A program made the translations under genes and the position numbers. Under the pieces are notes generated by a model, which saw nothing but the letters and a program-made list of their open reading frames with translations, did no database searches and was not told the DNA's origin. From assembly GCA_018105865.1 (NCBI GenBank), contig CM030833.1:16441381-16505380 (forward strand): a DNA stretch of 64,000 nt. The letters are read 5' to 3'. The DNA is from Metaphire vulgaris. Taxonomy: Eukaryota; Annelida; Clitellata; Crassiclitellata; Megascolecidae. This document shows positions 1-10,091 of this stretch, piece after piece. The stretch's first letter is position 1; each line of letters opens with the position of its first letter.

Positions 1-17
1 TCAAAAGAAAAACTTAC

Positions 18-166
18 GAAACTGTATTATGACCTTTGACCTTAACTGTACATACTCCATCACGACAGTCTTGGCCGACTAGGTTGTGAGGGTGTGGTGC
101 ATATGGCTTGTCTTTCATAACACATGACACTACTACAATTGCAGCCGGGCCATTGAAATTATGAAT
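18..166 (-). CDS. Rel: Rel/NF-kappaB factor, Rel homology domain exon (second visible)
   Basis: This exon continues the Rel homology domain of the gene whose preceding exon lies at 1328-1644. It reads in phase 0 from a TTTGTTTAG acceptor and ends at a C|GTAAGT donor, leaving two bases of an open codon. The translation contains NFNGPAAIVVVSCVMKDKPY, then PHPHNLVG and DCRDGVCTV, which align with the part of the N-terminal Rel fold that follows the recognition loop. PHPH..LVG is typical of the RelA/c-Rel/Dorsal class, whereas DGVCTV is more like the p105/p100 class, so class is not certain. The rest of the domain lies beyond the left edge. Family identity is secure from the motif series; exon borders are inferred from splice consensus and phase. 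Confidence 0.9.
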
Positions 167-1327
167 CTAAACAAAACAGATCAACAAAACATTTACATCA
201 ATTTTGAAATTTTATCTAACCACTGAGTAGAACATTCACAACTTTCATTTATATTGATGCTTTACAACTTGCTTCACCTTCTGCTCATACTCAATATTAC
301 AGAATGTTGTCAATATCACTGGTCATTTATTAATAATCTTGGTCTTTTGGAGAAGTTTATACCAGTATATAATATAATATTCCTGCAACCAAAGCATAAT
401 GACAGTCACTTTCAAAGTACGCATATTGCAGTAAAGCTTTCAGTGCCAGTTACCCATAACTGATGCTTATTAGAAGGTACTTTAGTCTTAAAATCCCTCT
501 AAAATGAAAATCCAAAATCATTTTAAACAAAACATACGTAAAAAATTGACTATATCTTAAAAATCATCTTAAATGCAGCAAAACTGATCTAGTGTTGGTC
601 TGCTGATTAAAATTATAAATCCTCATACAATACATATTACAGCAAATTCAAAGTATTTTCTGTATGTCCATATATTACAATGGTTCCATAAAAACAATAC
701 AACTGAATTTTTAATAAGCATAAAACTTCATAATTTGAACAAAACTGTTTAGGATATAAAATATGACTATGATGACAGCTATTAAGATGACCAATAAGCA
801 TGGATTCAAACATCTATGGTGCATAAGCCATGTAGTTCATTTCTTTGAGAAGTGCATAAATGTCAGTATTTAGAACAAACTGAAATCAAAGAATCATTCA
901 CCAATAATGACAGGACAATGCCATACATAATTCAATGGAAAGTGTATCTTCTGCTACCACCATTCAACTTAAATATCCTTTCTTTGTTATTTGAAAGCAA
1001 TTTTTGCATTATGGCCTGAGCACATTGAGCAATAAGACCAATATATCATTTTGAAAATAAGTACGGGAATATAAGTTTCTGGTCATAAAGATTTATAAAT
1101 CAAGAATTACTTAAGTAGAAGCTATTGCTTTATGTAAGTAAAAGCTGGCTCACATGCCAGTTACAAAGCCAGTTTACTGGATAATATGCCAGATACAAAG
1201 TAACTGTAATTCACAACAGCCTAAGTATAACGCAGTTCTGTTAATGCAAGCAGCAAGACAAGATATGGTTCTCAAATAACTTGAGGCTATAATATATTAA
1301 CAACATCCAGTGTAAAAAAATCTTTAC
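167..1327 (-). other. Rel gene intron
   Basis: AT-rich sequence between the two Rel exons. The only long open frame (254-463) has no coding character. I see no repeat with recognisable ends here. Confidence 0.75.
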
Positions 1328-1644
1328 CTGAATGGTGGGAAATGTTTTCTTCTCATTTGTACTCAGTTCTCCAGGTATGCTCCCAGCTGATCGACCTTCA
1401 CATTTATATCGAAATCGCAGACCCCGTGCCTTTGGCTGCTCTACTATGGTCACATGTGGCTCACTAAGGCGGCCCGGTGTGACTGCGGCTTGAGTGATCT
1501 GTGACTGTTGTTGCTGGATTGACACAGGAACTGATGACAAGGATAACTGTTGCTGATGCTGAACCTGACGCTTCATAATCTCTGCCTGCAGAACCTTTAG
1601 GTCAACGGTATTCAGGTTAACAAACATCCCCCGTTCACTGCCAC
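1328..1644 (-). CDS. Rel: Rel/NF-kappaB factor, exon with start of the Rel homology domain
   Basis: Rel-family proteins are dimeric transcription factors that bind kappaB sites and act in immunity and development. The exon encodes a glutamine-rich lead-in followed by [13 protein letters not shown] and then [17 protein letters not shown], the DNA-recognition loop of the Rel homology domain with the invariant R.RY.CEGRSAG residues. It ends at CAG|GTAAAG in phase 0, matching the next exon at 18-166. The first in-frame ATG is at 1627. A GTTAG acceptor just upstream keeps the frame open to 1644, so the ATG may be internal and an earlier exon may exist. The recognition loop is of the class II type (c-Rel/RelA/Dorsal). 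No ankyrin repeats can be seen because the 3' half of the gene is outside the window. Confidence 0.9.
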
Positions 1645-1794
1645 CTAACAGTATTACAGCAGACTATTCAAATATAATCATATCCAAAATGCTGAAAACT
1701 TCTACCAAGCAGCTAATTTATCATTCTTTAAACAGAAACCCATAGCTCTTTTGATCTTCTGTGACATTCAGATATTCAAGCAGAACAGATAAAA

Positions 1795-1875
1795 CAGAGG
1801 TTTTCAAGCTTTTACAAGTTGCAGACCCCCTTGGCCTGTCTTGCTATGTGAGAGACCCCCACCCCAGAAGCAAAA
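1795..1875. mobile_element. hAT-type terminus fragment
   Basis: The sequence starts CAGAGGTTTTCAAGCTT and runs into a GACCCCC-rich stretch, like one end of the 'CAGNGGTTCTCAA' type of hAT element. A plausible opposite end lies at 2836-2912, but the flanks do not form a clean duplication, so I do not join them. Confidence 0.4.
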
Positions 1876-2264
1876 CCAATTGACAATTCATGTATGGAAT
1901 TAGAACAAGTGTAGGTCTACTACATTAATACAATACCGTAACTACATTCTAATCTAGTCGAGTGCAGCGCTGCATATACCGATAAAAAAGTAATTAGATA
2001 ATGCAAAATTCAAAATAGTAACAAGTAATTAAGACAGTTATTAAAACTGAGATGAACCTTTGGTCAGTGTGAAGGAAGTGCCTGCTCTGCACCAGAGTTT
2101 CTCCAAACATGGTGGTATGTTCAACAAACATATGCGAATACCAGCCTCTATGTTCAGTCATGATCTGTATTTGGTTTTTATGGCAGACTGTAAAAAAGCT
2201 GATTTGCACAAGGAGGTGGTTGCAAATGGTTGCAGAAGATTGAAGGCTGTCTCAGACAACAGGG

Positions 2265-2535
2265 CGGGAAGTTAGCAGAGTGGTAACAACGTTGGACAAT
2301 GGAGCAGGAGGTTGTGGGTTCGAGTCCAGCAGGAGCCCTAAGGTCAACTCATCCTTTTTCGTGGTGGTAAAATGAGGAGCAGTGGTAAAAATCCTTGCGA
2401 TAAGTCAAACAGGTACGCTACGTGATGCACTAGCCCCATATCCGCGACATTGCACACCTGGCTGAGGGCTATAGCAACGGAGATCAGCGCCGCCCTATGA
2501 GCCCGTTAGGCTTGGGAAGGACTTTGACTTTGACT
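2265..2535 (+). mobile_element. tRNA-derived SINE with 13-bp target duplication
   Basis: The head has a pol III A box (GTTAGCAGAGTGGTAAC) and a B box (GGTTCGAGTCC), followed by a tRNA-unrelated body and a short GACTTT-repeat tail. The copy is flanked by a perfect 13-bp direct repeat, TCAGACAACAGGG, at 2252-2264 and 2536-2548, showing a retrotransposition event. A minus-strand relative is at 45000-45259, and its 3' end matches the fragment at 5046-5110. Confidence 0.85.
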
Positions 2536-2835
2536 TCAGACAACAGGGGATAATCCAGAGAACATGCCATCCAGAATGACAACAGTGACTTTCTGTTAAA
2601 CTCCAAGCAAAGTGCTCTGTCAGATGATAATTCAGCCAGTTCTTCTTGTTCCCATCCAATTAAATTGGTCAACTGACATTGAAATGGATTGGTAACCCAG
2701 TCAAACATGCTTATGTCATCATTACTAAAATACTTATGGAAATAGTGTGACAACCATTGCCTATTCTTAGAGGCTTAGCCTTTCCTAAAATACCTATGGG
2801 AAAGTGAATGATCTAAAACAAATTAAAACTTTCCA

Positions 2836-2912
2836 TGGCATATTCGCGGACCCCTTGGCATCTTGCAGCGGACCCCTGGGGGACTGGACCACAGATTGAA
2901 AACCACACTATT
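2836..2912. mobile_element. hAT-type terminus fragment
   Basis: A GACCCC-rich segment ends in GACCACAGATTGAAAACCAC, resembling the inner-to-outer end of a 'fallen-over' CAGTGGTTTTCAA hAT terminus. No partner with a matching duplication was found. Confidence 0.35.
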
Positions 2913-3072
2913 CAAGGACACATAAAATTCAGCATCAACGAAATAATAACTAGAATCACGACAAAAGGAATGCTCTAAAATCGCATCATAAATATTTAGG
3001 TAGAAACTGTGCACAAAATGAACACATTTTCAAAAGATGCTAAAACGCCAGAATATTTTGGTATCACATTAT

Positions 3073-3664
3073 AGCCGCCCCAGCTATTACCGCCCCAGTT
3101 ATGACCGCTAAAGTTATGACCACCCCGGTTATGACCGCCCCAGCTATGACTGCCCTGGTTATGACCGCACCAGCTATGACCGCCCTGTTATGAGCGCCCC
3201 AGCTATGGCTGCCATCAGTATCGTTTAGGGTTAGTGTTTCATGTCTAGTTTATGGTGTGGGTAATGATTATATGACCCCGTACGGGTTAGGGCAGCGGTT
3301 CCCAAACTGTGGTCCGAATACCGGAGGGGGTCCGCAGAGGATCTGGCGGGGGTCCGTGAAAGCTTCCCAAAATTAGGGTTAGGGCTAATCCTAACCCTAG
3401 TTGCTTGTAACTACATTTAAGAGGTGATGACCTTTTGTTTTGCTTGTCACTATGTTAAGGAGGAGCTGACTTTTTTTTGCTTGTCACTACATTTTAGGAG
3501 CTGATGGTCCGCGAGATCAGGTGGGAACAAAATAGGGGTCCGCGATTTAAAAAGTTTGGGAACCACTGGGTTAGGGTACACTGCTTTTCGTCAAAACCCA
3601 AAGAGTAACTAGGGCGGTCATAACCGGGGCGGTCATAACTGGGGCGGTCATAGCTGGGGCGGCT
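3073..3664. mobile_element. Foldback-like element with minisatellite arms
   Basis: The left arm is a tandem array of a roughly 15-bp unit (TATGACCGCCCCAGT and variants) from 3073 to about 3205. The right arm (3611-3664) is the reverse complement of the same unit, so the termini are inverted repeats flanked by TA. Between them is a unique core that begins CAGTATCGTTTAGGG and a hAT MITE (3293-3568) inserted later. The same core sits at 38315-38389 inside a second element whose arms are built of a different unit. Confidence 0.65.
3293..3568. mobile_element. hAT MITE, 8-bp TSD GGTTAGGG
   Basis: The ends are CAGCGGTTCCCAAACT and AGTTTGGGAACCACTG, flanked by perfect 8-bp repeats at 3285-3292 and 3569-3576. 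It carries no coding capacity. The interior has two copies of the GACCTTTTTTGCTTGTCA-type motif (near 3425 and 3465). It is nested in the foldback-like element. Confidence 0.9.
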
Positions 3665-3828
3665 ACCACCTGTAACCGAATATTTCTGTTCACTGCTTCG
3701 CCGATCGTCAAATGTCAAATAGACTGATGCTAACTGCAATACTACAATTGGCGCTAACGAAGTTCATGAATGATTGCGCTAAATAAATAAATACAATGAT
3801 TATAATAACAACACAAAGATAAGTCAGG

Positions 3829-3851
3829 GTTAGGGTTAGGGTTAGGGTTAG
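3829..3851. repeat. Short interstitial TTAGGG run
   Basis: Four tandem copies of the metazoan telomere hexamer, too few for a telomere. It probably reflects an internal telomere-like tract. Confidence 0.8.
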
Positions 3852-4569
3852 GTGCTGTGTAAACGAAGTAGATCTGATTTGATGGGTCATTCTCACCACT
3901 TCCCTGACTCATGACAATCGTCGAGGCGCTTAGACTCCTTCAGTTTCCTGCGAAAAATTACTGTGATTACTGATTAGCCGACAACAAAGACAACGACGGT
4001 GCACGAGAAATTCCTAGTTTTCCGTCGAAATTCCCCTTTTCCCAAGCGAAAACACAATGTCCACCATAGATTTATTATAATATGATATTAAAGTCTATGA
4101 TGTCCACGGCACACTCCGAGTTGTAAAAATCTAGTAGATCATCTTCTAATAAAAGTTCAGAAGATACAGGGACAGAGCAAAATAATATTCCAAATGTAAA
4201 AATAGAAACATTTTAAAAATTACAGTGTACTTGCTATTTGTCTCTTTCAGGCTGAAAGTTTTGCGCAGTTACTGAAACTTTTTGACAACTTTTTCAATGT
4301 GCGACTGTAAGTTTGGAGGGTCACACCGTCACAGCCACATATTACATTTTCAGTAATTTCAACCCTCAAATTTATGTCTACCTATTTTTTCCGAAGCAAA
4401 AATTTACAGCGACTTTTAAGTATAACAGCATTAAGATAATTTTTAATAGGCGCATAAACGAAATTCGTAAACGATTGAAGCAAAATCCAGTAGAATCGAG
4501 TTGATTATCTGGAAATCAGGGAGAATTTAATCTAAGCGAAACTTGGTTGTCAAAATTAGGCGGTGGAGG

Positions 4570-4869
4570 TAGGGTTGCAACTTGCCAGTCTGCCAGATAT
4601 CCAAAGTCGAAATACGGGAGTTTGTTTCCGCGATCAATGCGCCCACTTCACGGTCCAGTTCATGAGTTCATTGTGAATTATTATGGCTAGACCCGCTAGA
4701 GCTATACTCCACTACAGTATAGAGTATAGACTAGGAAAAAGCGATAAACAACACTGTTCAATGCACTGCATCATCTGCGTGTAGTGAATCAATATTACAA
4801 ACAAGGAGGCGGGAGACTGGGGCTGAAATACGGGAGTTCCCGTAAAATACGGGAGATCTGGCAACCCTA
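4570..4869. mobile_element. hAT-type MITE, TSD GGTGGAGG
   Basis: The ends TAGGGTTGCAACTTGCC and GATCTGGCAACCCTA are inverted repeats, flanked on both sides by GGTGGAGG (4562-4569, 4870-4877). The interior repeats AAATACGGGAG. It has no open frame of note. Confidence 0.85.
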
Positions 4870-5045
4870 GGTGGAGGGGAGCACGCCCCACGATCAGAGC
4901 AAATGATCGGAGAACGAGTGAAACAACTGACATGTTGAATACTCCAGAAGGACTAGAACTCGCATTTTAATACTCTAGTTCATCGCTCCACTCTATCACC
5001 AAGTCTCTCCGTTTTCCACGTCCGCCTGCCTACTCTAGTAAGTAA

Positions 5046-5110
5046 AGTCCTTCTCGAGCTCTGAAGGCTCCTAGGGCGGCGCTGATTTCAATCAATCAAT
5101 CACAAATTCA
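5046..5110 (-). mobile_element. SINE 3' end fragment with (ATCA)n tail
   Basis: Its reverse complement matches the 3' body of the tRNA-derived SINE at 2265-2535 (GATCAGCGCCGCCCTA ... AAGGACTTT). It carries an ATCAATCA-type tail instead of GACTTT repeats, and the 5' part is missing. Confidence 0.6.
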
Positions 5111-5362
5111 CAATTTATTTTTTATTTCAATCAATCACAATTTATTTTTCTCATTAACGTCCAAAATAAACATGTATCAATATGAAGCAAGGCAGGGGCG
5201 CCCACACAAGGGGGAAAGGAAGCAAATGCTTCCTAAGAAACCTAGGGGGAAGAAATTTCCCCCTGAGTTTTGGTATCACGTCCCAATCAACACAGTTTGT
5301 TGGCCCTATCATATGGCCAATGAATTTTTTGAGGGGCCAATGTCAATAATTGCTATTTTTCT

Positions 5363-5527
5363 GCAGTGGGCCCTCAAAGATTTTGCAAATTGGTCCTTTA
5401 AAGGCCCTACATGTCGGGCCATCAAATGGCCCTCAATTCATATTTGCAGTGGGCCCTCATAGATTTTGCAAATTGGTCCTATAAAGGCCCTACATGCCCG
5501 GCCATCAAAGGGCCCTCAGTTCGTATC
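5363..5527. repeat. 83-bp direct tandem repeat, two copies
   Basis: Each unit begins GCAGTGGGCCCTCA and contains GATTTTGCAAATTGGTCCT and AAAGGCCCTACATG. The copies differ at a few positions. The surrounding 5150-5870 also holds a CAGGGGCGCCCAC hAT-like start near 5193 and an AGTGTTTATTCTAGGCC end near 5705, both unpaired. Confidence 0.75.
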
Positions 5528-5871
5528 TGTATCCGGCCTTCAATGGCCCTTCAATGGGCCAGCATATTATACTGCACCATCCCACCATATATAAACTCTC
5601 ACACCCTTCACTTCTAAAACACAACATATTCATTTTTTTTTAATCGATGACAAACATAGTCAGCATACAACTTACAAAACAAGACCGATGATCAATTGTG
5701 ATAGTGTTTATTCTAGGCCTTCTCTGGGGGGAATTCCCCCACCCAAAATTTTATAATTTCCCCCAAAAGTGTGAGGATGGGGGGCTTTTTTGGAGAGGGC
5801 AAAATGTAAGAATGATGACAATTTATTTGGTTGCCAGGGCATTTGAGAAGGGTATATGAGAAGGGTCAAGG

Positions 5872-6145
5872 CAGAGACGTCATTTCACTGTTTTTCAGGG
5901 GAGGGAAACACTTTCGACTTGACAAGTTACAAGTTTGCGAAAAAGCTGACGACCTTTTTTTTTGCTTGTCAGCCAATTTTCACGGTTAGTTAAAGTACTT
6001 ACTTCAAATTACTCGACATCATCAAGCACTCCTTTAGGGCGTGTAAAATCTAAATAGCAAATAACACAAACATTGGCAACAAAAATTTTCCCCCTCAAAA
6101 TCAGGGGGGCAAATGCCCCCCCTGCCCCCCCAAATGACGTCCCTG
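5872..6145. mobile_element. hAT MITE, TSD GGTCAAGG
   Basis: The ends CAGAGACGTCATTT and AAATGACGTCCCTG form inverted repeats, with perfect 8-bp duplications at 5864-5871 and 6146-6153. One copy of the GACGACC(T)nGCTTGTCAG motif lies inside. Confidence 0.9.
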
Positions 6146-6502
6146 GGTCAAGGATATTAGGAAGGATGCATATGAGCTACTTCGGTGCTTCTTTTGAAAG
6201 CGCTATAGAAATTAACGAGATTTTACTTACTTTTTACTTTACAGAGTTTGCGGGCAGTGGCATGCAGAGGCTGGTTGGTTGATGCACGGAACCAACTTGT
6301 TCAAGATTGAAAATCGTAACCAACATTTTCGGGAATAGGGACGGTACATCAAAAAAGTTTCTGGCTTTTAAGTGCAAAAAGCATTTACGAGCAGCAAAAT
6401 GTTGCAAGTCAACCAAAATTTTCTGTGTCTCTTTTATTTCTTAATATTTGCAATTTATATAGGTCTATCATGTACCCATATTTGACCTCTCATTTGGATG
6501 CC

Positions 6503-6827
6503 CAGTGGCGTAGCCAGGATTTCCGGAATGGGGTTTAGGTTTTTGGTTTCGATCGTGATCAAACTTTGAACAAATCTTGGACAAGCAAAAAACTCCTCTA
6601 ATTTTTTTAGAAGCTGACAAGCAAAAAAGTAGTCACCTTCCTGACTTCTTTGCAATCTTTCTATTTTCTGTTGCACTTAGAAATTTTTTCGGTCGACAGT
6701 CAGCCAAAAGGGTTTGACTCCCAAAGTCGCGTCCGAAAATGAAAAATGTATGGAAAAGCATGTAACAAAATTTTTCGTCGGCACCCAAGAGGGCTTAACT
6801 CCCCAAACCCCCTTGGCTACGACACTG
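6503..6827. mobile_element. hAT MITE, CAGTGGCGTAGCCAGG type
   Basis: The ends are CAGTGGCGTAGCCAGG and CCTTGGCTACGACACTG. The flanks TGGATGCC and CGGATGCC match in 7 of 8 bases. Two minus-oriented copies of the GACAAGCAAAAAA motif lie inside. Confidence 0.85.
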
Positions 6828-7217
6828 CGGATGCCCCCATCTGGCTGACTGCCTGTAGTAATTGTGTCTTTGACTGAGACTATTCAATTAGTAATAATGT
6901 CCAGATGGCTCATTCTGTGGATCGTCAGTTCTGGCCTGGGTGAACCGTCAGCCAGGGTTAAATTCGCGGGCGCTAGCATGTCCGCCGGCACGGTGTAGAC
7001 TGCAGACAAACGTCTGTGCAGTGTTTTAGGAGGCAGCGCGATGACTAGCACATAGTTATCAAAGAGCTATATAAATTGAACGTTTTCATTTTTACATTTG
7101 AAACTAATAGGCCCCATTAATATAATTAAGCGTGGCCTTAATTTTTACTGCACTGCCGTGAAATTTCCTGGGGTCCAGACGTCTTGGCACTTGAATAAAA
7201 CCTGCAACCATTATACA

Positions 7218-7424
7218 CAGTGGCGTCGAGAGGGGTACGGGGGGTGCGGACCGCACCGGGTGACACCATCTAGGGGGGTGACACCAAAGAAGGATGACCT
7301 CTTTTTTGCTTGTCACGGTATTTGAGAAGGGAAAATAATAAAGATTTAGAATAGGCCCCAAGTCTAAATGGGTGACACCACGATTTTACCGCACTGGGTG
7401 ACACCAACCCTAGCGACGCCACTG
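7218..7424. mobile_element. hAT MITE, TSD ATTATACA
   Basis: The ends CAGTGGCGTCGAGAGG and CCCTAGCGACGCCACTG are flanked by perfect ATTATACA repeats. The interior repeats GGGTGACACCA and carries one GATGACCTC(T)nGCTTGTCAC motif. Confidence 0.9.
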
Positions 7425-7528
7425 ATTATACATCATGAGATTCATGACTCTAGGGAGTCTAGGACGATGAACAGACTATGTCCATATACTGTAGCAGCTA
7501 TGGCTCTGTCGTCCTCTGGAGATTCTGG

Positions 7529-7811
7529 CAGGGATATCTTACACACACCCCTAACACCTCCCAACACATTCCTCCCAATTTGAGGTCGACACCCCCTCAA
7601 GCTTTGGTAATGTGACAATGGTATGCATACAAATTGCATATTAATTAGCCCTGAACGCCCCCAAATGGAAAAAGACACCCCCAACTTTTATCCTCGGATG
7701 ACCCTTTTTTGCTTGTCAGACTTTTTCGGTAGAGACTTCCAAACTCCGACACCCCCCCCCCTCCCCGATTTTCCTGACACCCCCAAATTCACAATCCTAG
7801 AAACAACCCTG
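7529..7811. mobile_element. hAT MITE, TSD GATTCTGG
   Basis: The ends CAGGGATATCTTACAC and GAAACAACCCTG are flanked by perfect GATTCTGG repeats. The interior is rich in GACACCCCC and has one motif followed by ACTTTTTCGG. Relatives are at 8612-9050, 30572-30754 and 56405-57050. Confidence 0.9.
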
Positions 7812-8611
7812 GATTCTGGTCAGTTCGAGGACAACAATAAGCGATGTATTCAATGCATAAGCATTGCCAGGGTATAAATGAAAAAATGTATTCAGTGCAT
7901 TTTGTTCAGGAAGACAGAGATCCGTTTCATTGCCTCTTAATTTCTCTGACAGAATTTTCGAACAGTTTCTGTCCTCTCCATTCCAAGAACAGACAAGAAG
8001 TAATGCTTAGCTTTTGTCAATTAATATTACCTCGCGAAAGAGTTGCATCGCGCCTCCGTTAGCCTACCGTGTGCTGTCCTCCAGAAATGTTTTGTCTAGT
8101 GGTTCCTCCGACCTATACGTGCGATCGAGGGTCGGCTATAGAGTTCTAGCAATATAGGCGGCGGCGGCTGTCATTGTCATGCCGCCCTCTCAGTTATCTC
8201 AAAGGAGAATACGCAGAAACGAAATAATGAAGAGGTCATTCTGTCAGATTCCGGTATTCAGGTCTCTTTCAACGCTTCAACATTCGTCCTTTAGTTCATT
8301 TCCGGTCTTGATTAAACGAAGAGCGAACGACCTGTCGACAGCTATACACACCGATGGACTGAAAAACATAGGCTCACCACACAAAGCTAATGAGAGAGAC
8401 CTTGGTACACTGTTAAAAAATTTTCCTGCATAGAACGGAAAAGTTCCGGCAGCAAACTTGCCGGAACTTTCCGTATCTTTTACGGAACTTTCCGTAGTAT
8501 TAGCTTCGGAAATTTCCGTTGATTAACGGAAAAAGTACGGAACGTTCCGGCAAGTTTGCTGCCGGAACTTTTCCGTAAATTTACGGATTCCTACCCTTGG
8601 ATCCCGGCAAC

Positions 8612-9050
8612 CAGGGATAATTTTACTCCCCCCAACATCACCCCCCCTCCCCATTTGGGACCGACACCCCCAACCGAAGCCAGGGATGACCAACACCCCC
8701 ACAATTCGAGACCGCCACCTCCCCCCCACAAATGAGCCATGGATGACATTTTTTGCTTGTCAGCAGTGTTTATTCTAGGCCTTTCCTGGGGGGGATTGCC
8801 CCCTCAAGTTTTAAATTTCCCCAGATTTTTTTGACAATTTGGCAAGTAGTATGACCTCCCCAATGTCTGTTCCCCCAAAATTTTAAACTCCCCCAATGTC
8901 TAGGTGCATGGCTAGAATAGCCATGGCTTGTCATAATATTTTAGGTAGGGACAAGAGTAAATCGGTGGAGCCTGGATGACCTTTTTTGCCTGTCAGACTT
9001 TTTCAGCAGGGACCGACACCCCCAAATTGATAATCCTACAAATAACCCTG
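8612..9050. mobile_element. hAT MITE with a nested hAT MITE
   Basis: The ends CAGGGATAATTTTACT and ACAAATAACCCTG are flanked by CCGGCAAC and CTGGCAAC (7 of 8). It contains motif copies near 8742 and 8975. The first is interrupted by the element at 8763-8925. Confidence 0.8.
8763..8925. mobile_element. hAT MITE nested in a motif copy, TSD GCTTGTCA
   Basis: The element runs from GCAGTGTTTATTCTAGG to CTAGAATAGCCATG. Its 8-bp duplication, GCTTGTCA, is the end of the dispersed motif itself, so this insertion landed inside a motif copy of the host MITE. Related ends occur near 5705, 12818 and 19719. Confidence 0.75.
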
Positions 9051-9201
9051 CTGGCAACTGTACAGCAAGGCTGTGTAAAGCATAGAAAACAATCATGAGT
9101 CAAAGCATGAACGTACATGCAAGCCAATCGTAAAAAACGAAACTTTAGTCCAGAAAATTATATGAAGTATCAATAATGTCCACAAGTAAACATTAAGAGG
9201 C

Positions 9202-9205
<4 letters not shown>

Positions 9206-9237
<32 letters not shown>
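9206..9237. repeat. (AT)n microsatellite
   Basis: About sixteen perfect AT units. Confidence 0.9.
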
Positions 9238-9241
<4 letters not shown>

Positions 9242-9475
9242 GTTAGTTAACAGGCATACATTAAAATTAATAAATGATGCTTAATTCAAAACTCGTGAAA
9301 ATTGACCATAATGTCAGAACAATAAGACCTGCACAGCACAACACAGCTCTATACAATAGCATATGACTACTAAATATTCAGCACAGAACATTTTAAACAT
9401 CTTGGCAGTACATTTGTAACATGAAGAGTTTAATATGGTAACTTCCCCACTAAGCAGACATTATAACAGGTTATG

Positions 9476-9828
9476 CAGTACAGTGGCTATAACAGTGGCT
9501 ATAGTTGCAGGGGTTTAAACCTCCCCCTTGGACTAGGACAGATTTTGTTGGCACGGACAAATTTTTTATGTGTTCTGTGCATTTTCTATTTTTTGAGGCG
9601 ATATTTGGGTGAAGCCTCCCCTTGGTGGTTATCGACAACCTTTTTTTGCTTGTCAGTGCATTTGAAAGGATGAAAGGAGAGACTTCGATGACCATTTTTT
9701 GCTTGTCAGCTCAAATGGAAAGGAAAAAAGTGGAGATTACCTTTTTTTGCTTGTCAAGATTTGTTGGGAGTTGGTCATGACCAAAACAAACCCCCCTTCC
9801 GGAAATCCTGGTTATGCCACTGAGGTTA
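9476..9828. mobile_element. hAT-like MITE, left end uncertain
   Basis: The right end AATCCTGGTTATGCCACTG is typical. The left end is one of two overlapping CAGTGGCTAT copies. Possible flanks AGGTTATG and AGGTTAAG match in 7 of 8. Three motif copies (near 9632, 9687, 9735) make it the densest carrier in the window. Confidence 0.6.
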
Positions 9829-10091
9829 AGCAAAACAAAATCTGATGTTTACAAAACAGCAGTCAAACACAGTAAAATGAATCAAATCACTGAAAAATAC
9901 AATAAGCTGGAAATATTTTTTAAAGTTATCAACGCTGCTCACGATAAATGCAATAGTTTAAAAAGATACCGCACATGACCGGCTGCATACAATAACTATC
10001 AAGTTAGTTAGCACAGGTACAAAGTTGTGACTTTCAAACATAATTGACTTGTGTCAAGTCAACTCACTAAAACTGGATAGGAAGAAGAACT

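Noticed and set aside
2265..2335. tRNA gene
   Set aside because: A and B boxes are present but no cloverleaf acceptor or anticodon arm can be formed, and it is the head of a SINE.
3073..3664. CRISPR-like array or coding repeat
   Set aside because: Units are contiguous, about 15 bp and without unique spacers, in animal DNA; they form inverted arms of a foldback-like element.
3829..3851. Telomere or chromosome end
   Set aside because: Only four TTAGGG units within ordinary sequence.
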